A DNA stretch of 64,000 bases from Myroides odoratus DSM 2801 (GTDB taxonomy: Bacteria > Bacteroidota > Bacteroidia > Flavobacteriales > Flavobacteriaceae), in assembly GCF_000243275.1 (NCBI RefSeq), contig NZ_CM001437.1:2348490-2412489 (forward strand), read 5' to 3'. Below are positions 7,520 to 15,974 of this stretch, in pieces. Position numbers and translations under genes: made by a program. The notes beneath the pieces are model-generated. The model worked only from the letters and a program-made list of their open reading frames with translations. It did no database searches and was not told the origin of the DNA. Numbering within the stretch: the stretch's first letter is position 1; every line of letters begins with the position of its first letter.

Positions 7520-10500
7520 ATGTATTTAATTTTTGATACGGAAACTACTGGGCTTCCGAAGAGTTGGTCGGCTCCCTTAACGGATACGGATAATTGGCCG
7601 CGATGTGTACAGATCGCGTGGCAGTTACACGACGATATGGGACGACTTGTTGAACATCAAGATTACCTAATCAAGCCGAAAGGGTTTAATATTCCTTATG
7701 ATTCAGAGCGTATTCACGGAATTTCTACGGAATTAGCAGAAGAGCAAGGGATTGACTTAGAAGAAGCATTAGCCAAATTCAATATTGCGCTTTCAAAAGC
7801 TCGTTTTATTGTGGGTCAAAACATTGGTTTTGACGTGAATATTATGGGCTGTGAATTTTACCGTATGGGGGTGGATAGTCAATTGACAACCATGGCGGTA
7901 TTAGATACGTGTACAGAGGTTACGGCAGAAATGTTGAAACTACCTGGTGGACGTGGAGGACGATATAAATTGCCTACCCTAACGGAATTGCACACTTATC
8001 TATTTGGAGAAGCTTTCGCAGAAGCGCATAATGCAACAGCCGACGTGGAAGCAACAACGCGTTGTTTTCTGGAATTGATTAAACGCGAAACGTTTTCTAA
8101 GGATGAATTGCAATGTGACGAAACGTATATTCAACGTTATACCGCTTTCAATCCACAGCCTTTTCAGCCAGTAGGATTAAAACACATCAACCTAAAGAAA
8201 GCATCTGATGAAATCAGAGCGCGTTTGGCGAAATTACAAGGAAGTGCTACAGAAGCAATTTCTACAGAAGAACGTCAACAGTTTCAAAACGCTCGATTTG
8301 CACATTTACACGTGCATACGCAGTTCTCCGTATTGCAATCGACAATTGGGATTCCCAATCTAGTTAAAAAAGCAGGAGAAATGAATTTGTCTGCCATCGC
8401 AATGACAGACCACGGAAATATGATGGGGGCATTTCACTTTGTTATGGCGGTCAATAACCACAACAAAGGAATTGAAGCCCAGAATAAAGCGCGATTGGAA
8501 AATGGGGAAGAGGCTTTGCCTTTGCTTACTCCTATTGTGGGATGTGAATTCTTCATCAATGAAAATCACCTCGATCGAACGAAAAAAGACAACGGGTACC
8601 AAGTGGTTCTCTTGGCTAAAAATAAAAAGGGATACCATAATTTGGCTAAAATGGCCTCTATTGCGTATACTGATGGATTCTACTACGTGCCGCGTATTGA
8701 CAAGCAGGTTGTAGAGCAATATAAAGAAGACGTCATCGTATTGACGGGGAACTTATTTGGAGAAATACCTGGAAAGATATTGAACGTTGGAGAGCGTCAA
8801 GCAGAAGAAGCGTTAGTGTGGTGGAAAGAACAATTTGGCGAGGATCTCTATGTTGAATTAATGCGTCACGGTCAAGAAGATGAAAATCGCGTGAACCAAG
8901 TGTTAATTGAACTAGCTCGCAAACACAATATCAAAATGGTAGCGACGAATAACGCCTATTATTTAGATAAAAAAGATGCCAATGCACACGATATTTTGTT
9001 GTGTGTGAAAGATGGTGAAAAACAAAGCACACCAATTGGAAGAGGACGTGGGTACCGTTATGGATTACCCAACCAAGAGTACTATTTCAAGTCAGAAGAC
9101 GAAATGAAAAAATTGTTTGAGGATGTACCTGAAGCAATTTACAACATACAAGAAATTGTCGATAAAGTTGAACCTTTTGTTTTACACCGCGATGTATTAC
9201 TTCCTAAATTCGATATTCCTGAAGAGTTTCAAGATGCTCGAGATTTAGAAGGGGATGGATCTGGAAAAAGAGGGGAAAACAACTACTTAAAATATTTAAC
9301 CTATGAAGGGGCTAAACGCCGTTATCCTGAAGTAACAGAGGAAATACGCGAGCGTTTAGACTTTGAATTGGCGACCATTGAGCGTACGGGATATCCGGGG
9401 TACTTCTTAATTGTACAGGATTTCATTGCTGCAGCTCGTCAAATGGGCGTTTCTGTTGGGCCTGGTCGTGGATCTGCTGCTGGTTCTGCTGTAGCTTATT
9501 GCTTAGGAATTACCAACTTAGATCCAATTGAGTACGACTTGCTTTTTGAGCGTTTCTTGAACCCAGATCGTGTATCCATGCCCGATATTGATATTGACTT
9601 TGATGATGAAGGTCGTAGTAAGGTAATGGATTATGTAATTGATAAATATGGTTCCAATCAAGTAGCGCAAATTATTACCTATGGTAAGATGGCAACCAAG
9701 TCTGCAATCCGAGATACAGCTCGTGTATTGGATTTGCCTTTGTTTGAGGCCGATCGTATTGCGAAGTTGATTCCGGGGATGATGCCTTCCAAATGGAATT
9801 TAGCGCGTTTCTTATCGGAAGGTGAAGATGCGATTAAAGGCGTGTTGAGAAGTGAGGAGTTTGATAAAGTAAAAGAGCTGATTGCATTGGCGAAAGAGGA
9901 TTCTTTGGCCGCAGAAACGATTCAGCAAGCGAAGATATTAGAAGGGTCCATGCGAAACACAGGTATTCATGCCTGTGGGGTAATTATTACACCAGATGAT
10001 ATTACTAAGTTCGTGCCTGTAACCGTAGCGAAAGATTCGGATTTATATGTGACGCAGTTTGATAACTCCGTAGCAGAGAGTGCAGGGTTGTTGAAAATGG
10101 ACTTCTTGGGGTTGAAAACCTTAACTCTTATTAAAGATACCATCAAGTTAGTGAAGTATAGAACGGGAATTGAAATTGATCCCGACTTGATTCCGATTGA
10201 TGATGAAAAGACGTATGAATTGTTCCAGCGTGGAGAAACGATTGGAGTATTCCAGTACGAGTCCGCGGGAATGCAGAAATACATGCGCGAATTAAAACCG
10301 ACGGTATTTGCGGATTTAATCGCCATGAATGCCCTATATCGACCAGGGCCTTTGGAGTATATTCCTTCGTTTATTCGCCGTAAAAATGGGGAAGAACCCA
10401 TTGTGTACGATTTAGATGCTTGTGAAGAATACTTACAAGAGACCTATGGAATTACCGTATACCAAGAGCAGGTAATGCTTTTGTCGCAAAAATTAGCTGG

Positions 10501-12055
10501 CTTTACGAAAGGTGAGGCTGACGTTTTGCGTAAGGCTATGGGTAAAAAACAGAAAGATGTACTGGATAAAATGAAGCCTCAGTTTGTGGAGCAAGCGGCA
10601 AAAAAAGGACATGACCCTGTAGTGCTAGAAAAGATTTGGAAAGACTGGGAAGCATTTGCTTCGTATGCCTTCAATAAATCGCACTCGACTTGTTATGCTT
10701 GGATTGCGTATCAAACGGCTTATTTGAAAGCTCATTATCCTGCAGAATACATGGCTGCTGTACTATCGAATAATATGAATGACATCAAGCAAGTAACGTT
10801 CTTCATGGAAGAATGTAAACGCATGGGGCTTCACGTATTAGGACCAGATGTAAATGAGTCGTTTTATAAATTCACGGTAAACGATGAATATGCGATTCGA
10901 TTTGGAATGGGTGCAGTAAAAGGAGTTGGACAAGGAGCGGTGAAAACGATTGTCGATAATCGAAGCAATGCTCGTTATCGTTCGATCTTCGATTTAGCGA
11001 AGAAAATTGACTTGAGAGCTGCAAATAAAAAGGCATTCGAAAACTTAGCCTTGGCTGGTGGTTTTGATTGCTTTGAGAATACACATCGTGCGCAATATTT
11101 CTATACGGATCCATCAGATCCAAATACCTTCTTGGAAAAGGCCATCAAGTATGGTGCGAAAACACAAGAAAGTGAGAACTCCGCACAGGTAAGTTTATTT
11201 GGAGATAGTAGTGAAGTACAGATTCCAGAACCGATGTTGCCTGCTTGTGAAGAGTGGAGCACCATGGAAAAACTAGCGAAAGAAAAAGAAGTTGTTGGAA
11301 TTTATATTTCTGGACATCCTTTGGATGATTTCCGTTTTGAATTGAAAAATTTCTGTAATGTTCGAGTAGAAGAATTGGTTCGTTTGGAAAACTTTACAGG
11401 ACGTGTTGTTAGTTTTGGCGGAATGATTAGCGATGTTCAGTTTCGAACGTCAGCAAAAGGAAAAGATTGGGCTGCCTTTACCATTGAAGGATATGATGAG
11501 TCTTTTGAATTCCGTTTGTTTAATGAGGACTTCTTGAAATTTAGACATTTCTTATTGACGAATACTTTTGTATTTGTTCGCGTGCAAGTGAATGAAGGAT
11601 GGATTCGCAAGGATACGGGTGAACGTGGAGAACCTCGTTTACAGTTTATGGAGATGAAATTATTACATGAGGTGATTCCTGCTTTTGCAAAACAATTAGT
11701 CGTGCAAATGAACATTAAGGAGCTGAGTGAAAATAAACTCAATGAAATCAAGGCTACGCTAGATAAGTATATGGGAGATAAACAGGTTTTCTTTGATATT
11801 TTTGAAGTGGAGAAAGTAGAATTGGAAGAAGAGAATAAACCAATGCCTGTTATCAATGTGGCACTGAATGAAGATGGAGAACTGCTGGATGATATGGAAG
11901 ATGGGGAAGGAGCTTCTTTTGAATTAGAAGATAAAAGAGAAGAATTTAGAATTGTAAATCGCATTGAGATGTCAAGTCGAAATAGCCGTATTACAATTAG
12001 CGCAGATCTGTTAGAAGAATTAGAACGCCAACAGATCATGTTTAAATTGAATTAA
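7520..12055 (+). CDS. dnaE: DNA polymerase III alpha subunit with N-terminal exonuclease domain
   Basis: Encodes 1511 residues, about 350 more than E. coli DnaE. Residues 1-190 form a DEDDh exonuclease: Exo I DTETTG at 6-11, and HNATADVEAT as the Exo III motif near 175. The PHP domain begins near 258 with HLHVH (His 262, 264, 266). The polymerase palm follows, with the catalytic PDIDIDF motif at 688-694 (Asp 689, 691, 693). The helix-hairpin-helix region carries GAVKGVGQGAVKTIV near 1130, and an OB fold (TGRVVSFGGMI, about 1290-1370) lies near the C-terminus. It is the replicative polymerase; the fused exonuclease would supply proofreading that E. coli takes from DnaQ. Monocistronic, between two terminators. 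Confidence 0.97.
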   Translation: MYLIFDTETTGLPKSWSAPLTDTDNWPRCVQIAWQLHDDMGRLVEHQDYLIKPKGFNIPYDSERIHGISTELAEEQGIDLEEALAKFNIALSKARFIVGQNIGFDVNIMGCEFYRMGVDSQLTTMAVLDTCTEVTAEMLKLPGGRGGRYKLPTLTELHTYLFGEAFAEAHNATADVEATTRCFLELIKRETFSKDELQCDETYIQRYTAFNPQPFQPVGLKHINLKKASDEIRARLAKLQGSATEAISTEERQQFQNARFAHLHVHTQFSVLQSTIGIPNLVKKAGEMNLSAIAMTDHGNMMGAFHFVMAVNNHNKGIEAQNKARLENGEEALPLLTPIVGCEFFINENHLDRTKKDNGYQVVLLAKNKKGYHNLAKMASIAYTDGFYYVPRIDKQVVEQYKEDVIVLTGNLFGEIPGKILNVGERQAEEALVWWKEQFGEDLYVELMRHGQEDENRVNQVLIELARKHNIKMVATNNAYYLDKKDANAHDILLCVKDGEKQSTPIGRGRGYRYGLPNQEYYFKSEDEMKKLFEDVPEAIYNIQEIVDKVEPFVLHRDVLLPKFDIPEEFQDARDLEGDGSGKRGENNYLKYLTYEGAKRRYPEVTEEIRERLDFELATIERTGYPGYFLIVQDFIAAARQMGVSVGPGRGSAAGSAVAYCLGITNLDPIEYDLLFERFLNPDRVSMPDIDIDFDDEGRSKVMDYVIDKYGSNQVAQIITYGKMATKSAIRDTARVLDLPLFEADRIAKLIPGMMPSKWNLARFLSEGEDAIKGVLRSEEFDKVKELIALAKEDSLAAETIQQAKILEGSMRNTGIHACGVIITPDDITKFVPVTVAKDSDLYVTQFDNSVAESAGLLKMDFLGLKTLTLIKDTIKLVKYRTGIEIDPDLIPIDDEKTYELFQRGETIGVFQYESAGMQKYMRELKPTVFADLIAMNALYRPGPLEYIPSFIRRKNGEEPIVYDLDACEEYLQETYGITVYQEQVMLLSQKLAGFTKGEADVLRKAMGKKQKDVLDKMKPQFVEQAAKKGHDPVVLEKIWKDWEAFASYAFNKSHSTCYAWIAYQTAYLKAHYPAEYMAAVLSNNMNDIKQVTFFMEECKRMGLHVLGPDVNESFYKFTVNDEYAIRFGMGAVKGVGQGAVKTIVDNRSNARYRSIFDLAKKIDLRAANKKAFENLALAGGFDCFENTHRAQYFYTDPSDPNTFLEKAIKYGAKTQESENSAQVSLFGDSSEVQIPEPMLPACEEWSTMEKLAKEKEVVGIYISGHPLDDFRFELKNFCNVRVEELVRLENFTGRVVSFGGMISDVQFRTSAKGKDWAAFTIEGYDESFEFRLFNEDFLKFRHFLLTNTFVFVRVQVNEGWIRKDTGERGEPRLQFMEMKLLHEVIPAFAKQLVVQMNIKELSENKLNEIKATLDKYMGDKQVFFDIFEVEKVELEEENKPMPVINVALNEDGELLDDMEDGEGASFELEDKREEFRIVNRIEMSSRNSRITISADLLEELERQQIMFKLN

Positions 12056-12076
12056 ATCTACCAATTTAGTTATAGT

Positions 12077-12114
12077 AAAACGCCTTACTTCCGTTGAAGT
12101 AAGGCGTTTTTTTT
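12077..12114. terminator. Strong bidirectional terminator after dnaE
   Basis: Fifteen-base perfect stem AAAACGCCTTACTTC / GAAGTAAGGCGTTTT with loop CGTT and a T-run to 12114. It separates dnaE from the convergent MepB gene. Confidence 0.95.
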
Positions 12115-12149
12115 ATTTTATGTAAGACGTTGTAGCATGGATTGCTTTT

Positions 12150-12680
12150 TTATTTCACTGCGTCGATATGTTGTTTTAGTATTCGATGAAGCTCTACTGT
12201 GTTACGACTCGTGGATGGTTGATCTTCCCAAGCAGAGAGCAAAATAAAATAGTTTTCTTGCCATTGCTGCGTTTTTTGCGCTAGTTTGCTTGTTGGAGAA
12301 TCCCAAGTGGGATACACGCGAAAACCGCGTTTTCCTTCCTGTTTTGGTGTAGTTAGAATACCTTTCTCTCCCAAAATAGACTTGGGAAAAATAAAACAAC
12401 CGACTTGATTTGATGCTTCCGTCAGTATAATATAAAAATCAAAAGGATCTGAAAGGGAAAAGGGTGTTGTGATGCCCTCAGCATTCCGTTTCCATACCGT
12501 TACAAATTGACCGATTTTTTTAGGTGTTATCTTGGCTTTTCTAAACTTAATAGTAAAGGTATCCAACAGACAGGTATAACCGCTGTATTCTTCACATTCG
12601 GGATCTTTTGTGTAGCTAGAGCATGTTATATTCAATTGCTGAAATAGGAAGGCTTCTAGTGTTTTTAAATGATCAGGCAT
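12150..12680 (-). CDS. MepB family protein
   Basis: Encodes 176 residues from the ATG at 12678-12680. The frame is open further upstream to 12755, but that would overlap the preceding gene, and the family begins near MPDHLKTLEAF. The C-terminal half carries the family signature: GCFIFPKSIL, GKRGFRVYPTWD, then KLAQKTQQWQ. MepB was named in Staphylococcus aureus from the mepRAB multidrug efflux locus; its biochemical role is not known. No efflux genes are nearby here, so linkage to drug transport is not supported. It follows the secreted-protein gene by 20 bases and may be cotranscribed with it. Confidence 0.85.
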   Translation of the reverse strand: MPDHLKTLEAFLFQQLNITCSSYTKDPECEEYSGYTCLLDTFTIKFRKAKITPKKIGQFVTVWKRNAEGITTPFSLSDPFDFYIILTEASNQVGCFIFPKSILGEKGILTTPKQEGKRGFRVYPTWDSPTSKLAQKTQQWQENYFILLSAWEDQPSTSRNTVELHRILKQHIDAVK

Positions 12681-12700
12681 TTTTTTTGTAAAAATAGCAC

Positions 12701-13204
12701 TTATTCTTCGAGTTTCCAGTTTTCTAATACAAGGGTTAGAATGGCATGAGGCCACAATTCATAACCTTCTAGCTTAGGTAAAACTGGTAGAATAGAGGTT
12801 TCAACCCAATCTTGGTGTTTAGGAGGAAACATCATAGCGTCATAGTGCAATTCTTTGTCAAATGGATTTTTGACTTTTAAAATGGTTTGAATAGAGGCCC
12901 TATCTTCGGCTTCTTGTCGAAATTCTATTTCAATCGTTTTGGAAGGATTTGTATTTTGTTCTACGACCTTCATGCTTTGAATGACATTGTCTTGTACTTC
13001 GCATTCAACCCAGATTTTTTCGTTGCAAAAAAGTTGTAGTGTATTAGGAGCAACTAAATAAGGACTTTCGGGAACGTCCATCGCATATTGATGCTCTTCA
13101 TCTACTGCGATTTCTAGATAATAAGCAATTCGATGTGTGGAGTTCTCTTGTGCACAAATGAGTGTTGTGCTCGCAAAAAATAATAATAAGGATGTCTTTA
13201 GCAT
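12701..13204 (-). CDS. Secreted protein of unknown function
   Basis: Encodes 167 residues from the ATG at 13202-13204. The frame is open for 29 more codons, but the internal Met starts a good signal peptide (MLKTSLLLFFASTTLICAQ, cleavage after AQ likely), which decides the start. The mature part is mixed alpha/beta with two cysteines (LFCNEKIWVECE). It ends with PHAILTLVLENWKLEE. I do not recognise a family. It should be periplasmic or exported. MepB follows 20 bases downstream. Confidence 0.65.
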   Translation of the reverse strand: MLKTSLLLFFASTTLICAQENSTHRIAYYLEIAVDEEHQYAMDVPESPYLVAPNTLQLFCNEKIWVECEVQDNVIQSMKVVEQNTNPSKTIEIEFRQEAEDRASIQTILKVKNPFDKELHYDAMMFPPKHQDWVETSILPVLPKLEGYELWPHAILTLVLENWKLEE

Positions 13205-13376
13205 AGGGAGAGGTGTAAGTATAAAGGAAAGATAAGGAAATTTTGATTTCCTTGTTAAGAAAAGATAAAAACCATTATATAGAAGGAACACAGAACTAAA
13301 GAAGAGGAATTAGCTTTGTATATCTCGAAATAGATAAAATTGATTAAAAAGGATGAGGTAAGTATAATTATTTTAG

Positions 13377-13384
13377 TAGTTTTG
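13377..13384 (+). promoter_or_regulatory. -7 box of trxA promoter
   Basis: TAGTTTTG fits TAnnTTTG and ends 25 bases before the trxA ATG at 13410. No TTG at the -33 distance. Confidence 0.5.
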
Positions 13385-13409
13385 TCTTATAACGTAAAAA
13401 AGTATTACC

Positions 13410-13727
13410 ATGGCATTAGAAATAACAGACGCTACATTTGAAGAAGTAGTATTAAAATCAGACAAACCAGTTTTAGTAGATTTTTGGGCAGTATGGTGTG
13501 GACCATGTAAAATGTTAGCTCCAGTTGTATCTGAATTAAGTGCAGATTTCGAAGGAAAAGCAGTAATTGGAAAAGTGGATGTAGACAACAACCAAGAATT
13601 CGCTTCTAAATATGGAATCCGCAACATTCCTACAGTATTAGTATTCAAAAATGGAGAAGTTGTAGGACGTCAAGTAGGAGTAGCTCCTAAAAAAGCATAC
13701 GAAGACTTAATCAATGAAGCTTTATAA
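13410..13727 (+). CDS. trxA: Thioredoxin
   Basis: Encodes 105 residues, the standard thioredoxin-1 length, with no signal peptide, so it is cytoplasmic. The active site WCGPC has its cysteines at residues 30 and 33, preceded by LVDFWAVW. The cis-proline segment RNIPTVLVFKNGE is near residue 70 onward. It reduces disulfides in enzymes such as ribonucleotide reductase, with electrons from thioredoxin reductase (not in this window). It has its own promoter and terminator. Confidence 0.97.
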   Translation: MALEITDATFEEVVLKSDKPVLVDFWAVWCGPCKMLAPVVSELSADFEGKAVIGKVDVDNNQEFASKYGIRNIPTVLVFKNGEVVGRQVGVAPKKAYEDLINEAL

Positions 13728-13751
13728 GAAGCCTTTTACGATTAAAAAGAT

Positions 13752-13793
13752 AAAAAAACAGCAGTGAAATTTGATTCACTGCTGTTTTTTTTT
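13752..13793 (+). terminator. Rho-independent terminator after trxA
   Basis: Stem AACAGCAGTGAA / TTCACTGCTGTT around 13757-13786 with loop ATTTGA, flanked by A-runs and nine T's. It starts 25 bases after the trxA stop. Confidence 0.92.
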
Positions 13794-14090
13794 GCTCTAT
13801 TTTGTTTTTGAAGCACCTGAAAAGATAAATTGCTACACCGAAAAGAATAATAATAAGAGGGAGGATTGAAGAAAAAGAACAAAAAAGAATAGAAAAGGAA
13901 TAAAAAAAGAGGGGGAAAAATGGAGTTGTCGTCGTCTTGAGGTAAAAAGAAGGAGGAATTATTTCCTCCAAATGGGGAAAGATTCAAAAATGAAGAAAAA
14001 AAAGTTCATTTTTTTTATGGTTTTATAGTGCTGAAACTCAGGTGGCTTCTGGTTTTGGTGAAAAAAAGTTTGATTTTTTTTGCCGTAGGA
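13794..14090. other. Gene-free gap with a long polypurine tract
   Basis: No credible gene. From about 13836 to 13925 the plus strand is almost entirely A and G. Frames on the minus strand through it are Phe/Ser/Leu-rich artefacts of this composition. A small hairpin (GGAGGAA / TTTCCTCC, about 13951-13968) follows, then A- and T-runs leading to the tRNA-Asp promoter. Confidence 0.6.
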
Positions 14091-14091
14091 T

Positions 14092-14121
14092 TTGGAAGTG
14101 TAGAAAATGGTCGTATATTTG
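14092..14121 (+). promoter_or_regulatory. Promoter of first tRNA-Asp
   Basis: TTG at 14092-14094, 19-base spacer, TATATTTG at 14114-14121: a full match to the Bacteroidota consensus. It ends 25 bases before the tRNA. Confidence 0.85.
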
Positions 14122-14146
14122 CACCGCATTACAGCAATAAAGACAA

Positions 14147-14220
14147 GGTTTGGTAGTTCAGTTGGTTAGAATACATGCCTGTCACGCATGGGGTCGCGGG
14201 TTCGAGTCCCGTCCAGACCG
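14147..14220 (+). tRNA. tRNA-Asp(GTC), copy 1
   Basis: 74 bases. Acceptor stem GGTTTGG / CCAGACC with one G-T pair, discriminator G. The anticodon stem CATGC / GCATG holds loop CTGTCAC with anticodon GTC. The T arm is GCGGG / CCCGT with TTCGAGT. CCA is not encoded. Identical to copy 2 at 14335. Confidence 0.97.
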
Positions 14221-14277
14221 CAAAACTCAAGAGCAATTTTGAGTCAGCGAAAAAGACGAAGAAAAGAATAATTTTCT

Positions 14278-14306
14278 TTGTAGTTTTTAAAAAAAGTCTA
14301 TCTTTG
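14278..14306 (+). promoter_or_regulatory. Separate promoter of second tRNA-Asp
   Basis: TTG at 14278-14280, 18-base spacer, TATCTTTG at 14299-14306, 28 bases before the second tRNA. The two tRNA copies therefore seem to be transcribed independently. A weak CTCAA/TTGAG hairpin just after copy 1 could end its transcript. Confidence 0.82.
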
Positions 14307-14334
14307 TCGCTGTAATGATTTTATGGTTAATACT

Positions 14335-14408
14335 GGTTTGGTAGTTCAGTTGGTTAGAATACATGCCTGTCACGCATGGGGTCGCGGGTTCGAGTCCCGT
14401 CCAGACCG
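14335..14408 (+). tRNA. tRNA-Asp(GTC), copy 2
   Basis: 74 bases, identical to copy 1 over its whole length, with the same GTC anticodon. Flanks differ from copy 1, so the duplication is limited to the tRNA itself or gene conversion keeps the copies identical. Confidence 0.97.
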
Positions 14409-14418
14409 CCAGTAAAAA

Positions 14419-14448
14419 AGAAGCCTCTCATTTCGTGGGAGGCTTTTT
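14419..14448 (+). terminator. Terminator after tRNA-Asp copy 2
   Basis: AAGCCTCTCA / TGGGAGGCTT stem with one G-T pair and a seven-T run, starting 10 bases past the tRNA. Confidence 0.9.
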
Positions 14449-14455
14449 TTGCCCT

Positions 14456-14572
14456 CTAATAATCACTGGATTATTAGATTGTAAAATTTAGTTGTGTTGT
14501 TAAGTGCGCAAGCACTAGGTTTAGTAGTTAGACCAATGAAAAGCTTTCCTGAAATTCACGGAGAGCTTTTTT
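14456..14572 (+). ncRNA. Candidate structured RNA or decayed third tRNA-Asp unit
   Basis: Three consecutive hairpins: CTAATAATC / GATTATTAG (14456-14477); AGTGC / GCACT closed by a GCAA (GNRA) tetraloop (14503-14516); and AAAAGCTTTCC / GGAGAGCTTTT with a T-run (14539-14572), which is a good terminator with no gene in front of it. Bases 14518-14534 begin GGTTTAGTAGTT and end AGACC, like the two ends of the neighbouring tRNA-Asp with its middle deleted. So this could be a small RNA or the wreck of a third tRNA copy. The rest of the 303-base gap up to 14712 has no gene. Confidence 0.35.
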
Positions 14573-14711
14573 GTTTTTATACCGAATTGGAAAATGGAGA
14601 GGATAAAAGTTTTTTTTTAGACTTACCGTAAACCGTCCATCGTAACCGTAAACAAATCAGTTAAGAAAAAAAATTGTATCTTTCTCTTTACAATCTTCAA
14701 TTTTTATTGCA

Positions 14712-15641
14712 ATGAAACCAATACAAACTTGGACCGTAGGTTTGAAAAATAATCTGTTTGGTGGATTAATGCCTATACTTGATCCATTTGATTCAACGAA
14801 ATTTTATATTTCAGATGGATGGGGTTCTTCTTTTACTTCGATGAAATTAAGACAGCTTTCTTTAGAAGATGGGAAAGAAGTAAAATCGATTGCAATAAAA
14901 AATACGGTTCGTTGCTTGTACTTCCATCCAGATGGAATAAATCTCTTTGTCGTTTCGGATCGTAAAATCTTCCAAGTTAATCGAACTGACTTCACTCTTA
15001 TTAAAAAGTATGAAAAAGGCATCGCAAGATATAGTGATTATATTTCTTCTAATGATGAGGATATGTTATTCCTAATGAATTGGAATTCAGACTTTTTGTT
15101 TGTGTATGACTATAAAAATGAAAAAGGGAAGCGAAAAAAGATGAATACGTGTAGAGGTATCTTCAAAACGAGTGAAGATGCATATTTAATTTTCTGTGCT
15201 CGAATTGGCAGTGTACAACGCTATAATCTGCGTGAGAATAAGGTAAGCGAAGTTATCCAAACCGATATCTTTTATCAAGTGCAGCAAGGTTTATCGGGTA
15301 ATTTCTATTTACATATGGGAAAGGTTATTCCTGCTACTTCCAATACACATGAATCTATAGCACCAATCAATCAACTTGATATCTACAATCAAGACTTTAC
15401 TGAAAAAGTAGCGCTTCGATTTGATTTTTATTTTGAAACCTTTGTTATTTCTAAAAAGGAAGAAATTGTATATCTGATTTACAATAATACAATTTGGTTG
15501 TATTCTTTAGTAAAACGACAAGTAGTAGATACGATTGTTTTAAATGAGAAAGTGAGAATTGCTCAACTTTTTGATGAACATCGCGTTTTTATAAGTTATG
15601 AATATGATCAAGCTTCAATGATTACTTGTTGGAAATTTTAG
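14712..15641 (+). CDS. Beta-propeller-like protein of unknown function
   Basis: Encodes 309 residues with no signal peptide or membrane helix, so probably cytoplasmic. The sequence alternates short beta strands with turns in a repeated pattern (for example RCLYFHPDGINLFVVSDRK near 67-85, then DAYLIFCARIGSVQRYNL), as in WD40/YncE-type propellers, with about six or seven blades. No catalytic residues are evident. It stands alone between the tRNA-Asp region and the cobalamin riboswitch, so the context does not suggest a role. Confidence 0.65.
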   Translation: MKPIQTWTVGLKNNLFGGLMPILDPFDSTKFYISDGWGSSFTSMKLRQLSLEDGKEVKSIAIKNTVRCLYFHPDGINLFVVSDRKIFQVNRTDFTLIKKYEKGIARYSDYISSNDEDMLFLMNWNSDFLFVYDYKNEKGKRKKMNTCRGIFKTSEDAYLIFCARIGSVQRYNLRENKVSEVIQTDIFYQVQQGLSGNFYLHMGKVIPATSNTHESIAPINQLDIYNQDFTEKVALRFDFYFETFVISKKEEIVYLIYNNTIWLYSLVKRQVVDTIVLNEKVRIAQLFDEHRVFISYEYDQASMITCWKF

Positions 15642-15695
15642 TTAGGTTCGTCTTTACACCTCTTTCTCTACTCTCTTTTCCCATCACTTTTTCAC

Positions 15696-15703
15696 TATAT
15701 TTG
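15696..15703 (+). promoter_or_regulatory. -7 box of the B12 operon promoter
   Basis: TATATTTG fits TAnnTTTG and lies just before the first riboswitch stem at 15713, which is where transcription would start. No TTG at -33. Confidence 0.65.
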
Positions 15704-15712
15704 CGCATCAAT

Positions 15713-15867
15713 AAAATGGTTTATCTGAAAAGATAATGAAAAGGGAATGGAGTGAAAATCTCCAACAGGCCCGCTGCTGTAAGCTCAATGGTTTAACAAG
15801 CTTGGTTGTCCACTGTTGTAAAATGGGAAGGACCTTGTTAAGAGTAAGTCAGAATACCTGCCATTTT
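15713..15867 (+). promoter_or_regulatory. Cobalamin riboswitch aptamer
   Basis: The P1 stem AAAATGG (15713-15719) / CCATTTT (15861-15867) closes the element. Inside are the conserved blocks GGGAATGGAGTGAAAATCTCC, the core GGCCCGCTGCTGTAA (about 15768-15782) and the 3' B12-box-like segment AGTCAGAATACCTGCC (about 15847-15862). These are the hallmarks of cobalamin-sensing riboswitches. It precedes a BtuB-type receptor gene by about 110 bases, so high intracellular B12 should lower expression of the uptake operon. Confidence 0.93.
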
Positions 15868-15901
15868 AGGTTTTGTTTAATGTTTTCGATGCCAAAATAG
15901 T

Positions 15902-15958
15902 AAACGCAATACTACGTACCCGTTATTCATCTGATGAGGGAACCCGTACGATGCGTTT
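15902..15958 (+). promoter_or_regulatory. Hairpin between riboswitch and btuB, possible expression platform
   Basis: AAACGCA (15902-15908) pairs with TGCGTTT (15952-15958), and inside this CGTAC (15915-15919) pairs with GTACG (15946-15950). There is no T-run after it, so it is not a simple terminator. It ends 16 bases before the btuB ATG and could control access to the start. The role is inference. Confidence 0.5.
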
Positions 15959-15974
15959 GTATGCGAAATGATTC

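Noticed and set aside
11437..12039. 200-codon minus-strand frame inside dnaE
   Set aside because: Ser-rich antisense shadow of a strongly supported coding region.
13711..13987. Two minus-strand frames of 81-86 codons
   Set aside because: Phe/Leu/Ser-rich translations of the polypurine tract, crossing the trxA terminator.
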